NCBI GenBank assembly: GCA_037355855.1
Contig: CM074760.1
Coordinates: forward strand, 3,898,501-3,962,500
Source: Pseudo-nitzschia pungens
Taxonomy: Eukaryota; Bacillariophyta; Bacillariophyceae; Bacillariales; Bacillariaceae
DNA length: 64,000 bases
Direction: 5' to 3'
Below the pieces are notes generated by a model that saw only the letters and a program-made list of their open reading frames with translations, made no database searches and was not told the origin of the DNA. The translations under genes and the position numbers were made by a program. Below are positions 63,431-64,000 of the stretch, piece by piece; positions within the stretch are counted from its first letter, which is position 1, and the number at the start of each line of letters is the position of its first letter.

Positions 63431-63727
63431 TTGCTTGTGTCTTTCCCTTTCACGTTCTTGTTACCCCGTCTCTTGTACGCTTTGCAACAGCAGTGTCTGG
63501 TGTGCTCTGGACTGATTCATCTTTCACTGCTTCTTACCAAGGTTTGTTTGCACAATTGTCATTTTTACAACTTGGAGCCTAAACTCTCTTTGATTGAGGC
63601 GTCACGTTGTTCTACAACTTGGGGTCCTGACTCTTTGATTGAGGCGACAATAAAGTCTGGTTACAGACTGAGTAGCTTTTAACCACCTCCGGTGGATTTT
63701 CCTACTTAAATAAGTATATTATTATTA

Positions 63728-63803
63728 CTCTGTAAGCACTGCCACACGTGCCAGATGTTTAAGAAAAGTGGCCAGAAGAAGCATGGACTACTACCAGAGA
63801 AAA
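63728..63803 (+). pseudogene. Continuation of the gypsy pol relic
   Basis: It repeats the 20-bp target and then continues the integrase zinc module (CQMFKKSGQKKHGLLPEK). It is cut off by the second retroposon copy. Confidence 0.9.
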
Positions 63804-63804
63804 C

Positions 63805-64000
63805 AATAATAATAATAATATACGTATTTAAATTACTTTAATCACCAAAGGTGAAACTAAATTACTCAGTCTGTAACCAGACTTTAACGTCGCCTCCATC
63901 AGAGAGTCAGGACCCCAAGTGGCAGAGCGACAAATTTTCAAACAAACCTTGAACATCAAGCAGGGAAAAAGACAAACAAGTCCCACAAAATAGGGACTTG
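63805..64000 (-). mobile_element. Second copy of the noncoding retroposon, inverted, truncated by the window end
   Basis: It begins with AATAATAATAATAAT (the tail in reverse) and carries the conserved AGTCTGGTTACAGACT hairpin, a second hairpin with changed stem bases, and GGCGACG, GGGTCCTGACTC and GGTTTGTTTG blocks shared with the first copy. Only the 3' 196 bp are visible. Confidence 0.85.

Larger units (their letters stand above)
61623..63727 (+). mobile_element. Apparently noncoding retroposon with 20-bp target duplication and ATT tail
   Basis: The exact 20-bp repeat CTCTGTAAGCACTGCCACAC lies on both sides (61603-61622 and 63728-63747), and removing the insert rejoins the gypsy integrase frame. 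The insert ends in TATTATTATTA. Near the 3' end are two hairpins, AGTCTG-GTTA-CAGACT and CCACC-TCC-GGTGG. There are no terminal inverted repeats and no ORF with recognisable features. The body consists of tandem modules (150-bp units, 28-bp units and 66-bp units). Long target duplication plus simple-repeat tail is the mark of target-primed reverse transcription. A 325-bp solo LTR is nested inside. Confidence 0.85.

Overview
The window looks like nuclear DNA of a diatom, more likely pennate than centric (the finer placement is inference). The evidence is a GH81 beta-1,3-glucanase of the kind expected for chrysolaminarin, a bipartite plastid presequence with an S|FAP cleavage site followed by a Tat-type lumen signal, copia elements whose protease carries DSHAD in place of D[ST]G, and short GT-AG introns of about 80-125 bp. 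Host genes sit in a few islands; roughly three quarters of the window is mobile DNA, much of it nested.

Host islands. (1) 1.05-7.0 kb, minus strand: a SAP-plus-PDZ Deg/HtrA serine protease and a membrane-anchored GH81 glucanase. (2) 17.1-20.7 kb, plus strand: a predicted thylakoid-lumen protein, then a 3-hydroxyacyl-CoA dehydratase (HACD/PTPLA) fused to a Rossmann-like domain, with two introns. (3) 40.3-44.9 kb, a convergent pair: CAF-1 middle subunit (WD40) on plus and a Ulp1/SENP SUMO protease on minus. The active-site Cys of the protease lies just after an intron, so an unspliced reading looks dead.

Mobile islands. 8.05-16.7 kb holds a TA-flanked MITE and an intact, very young Ty3/gypsy element (identical 189-bp LTRs, 5-bp TSD) inserted in an older gag-like relic, with two degraded relatives beside it. 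21.57-35.94 kb is a three-level nest. A pogo/Tc1-like transposon (27-bp TIRs, TA TSD) has its transposase split by a non-autonomous copia-type element (identical 529-bp LTRs, 4-bp TSD). The left LTR of that element is in turn split by a 6.05-kb TIR element packed with satellites. 36.08-39.44 kb is a decayed PIF/Harbinger element (ATT TSD) with a SANT-like partner gene and a fold-back MITE. 45.2-54.3 kb is a nearly intact copia/CoDi-type element inserted beside a Crypton tyrosine-recombinase gene (54.6-57.0 kb) that carries one in-frame TAG. 57.8-63.8 kb is a degraded gypsy copy interrupted by an apparently noncoding retroposon (20-bp TSD, hairpin 3' end, ATT tail) that itself contains a solo LTR. 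A second copy of that retroposon starts at 63.8 kb in inverted orientation.

The least familiar item is this noncoding retroposon. Other points worth following are the gag-UGA-pol arrangement in both LTR families, the copia-derived parasite that keeps leader, PBS and LTRs but no pol, and the HACD-Rossmann fusion.
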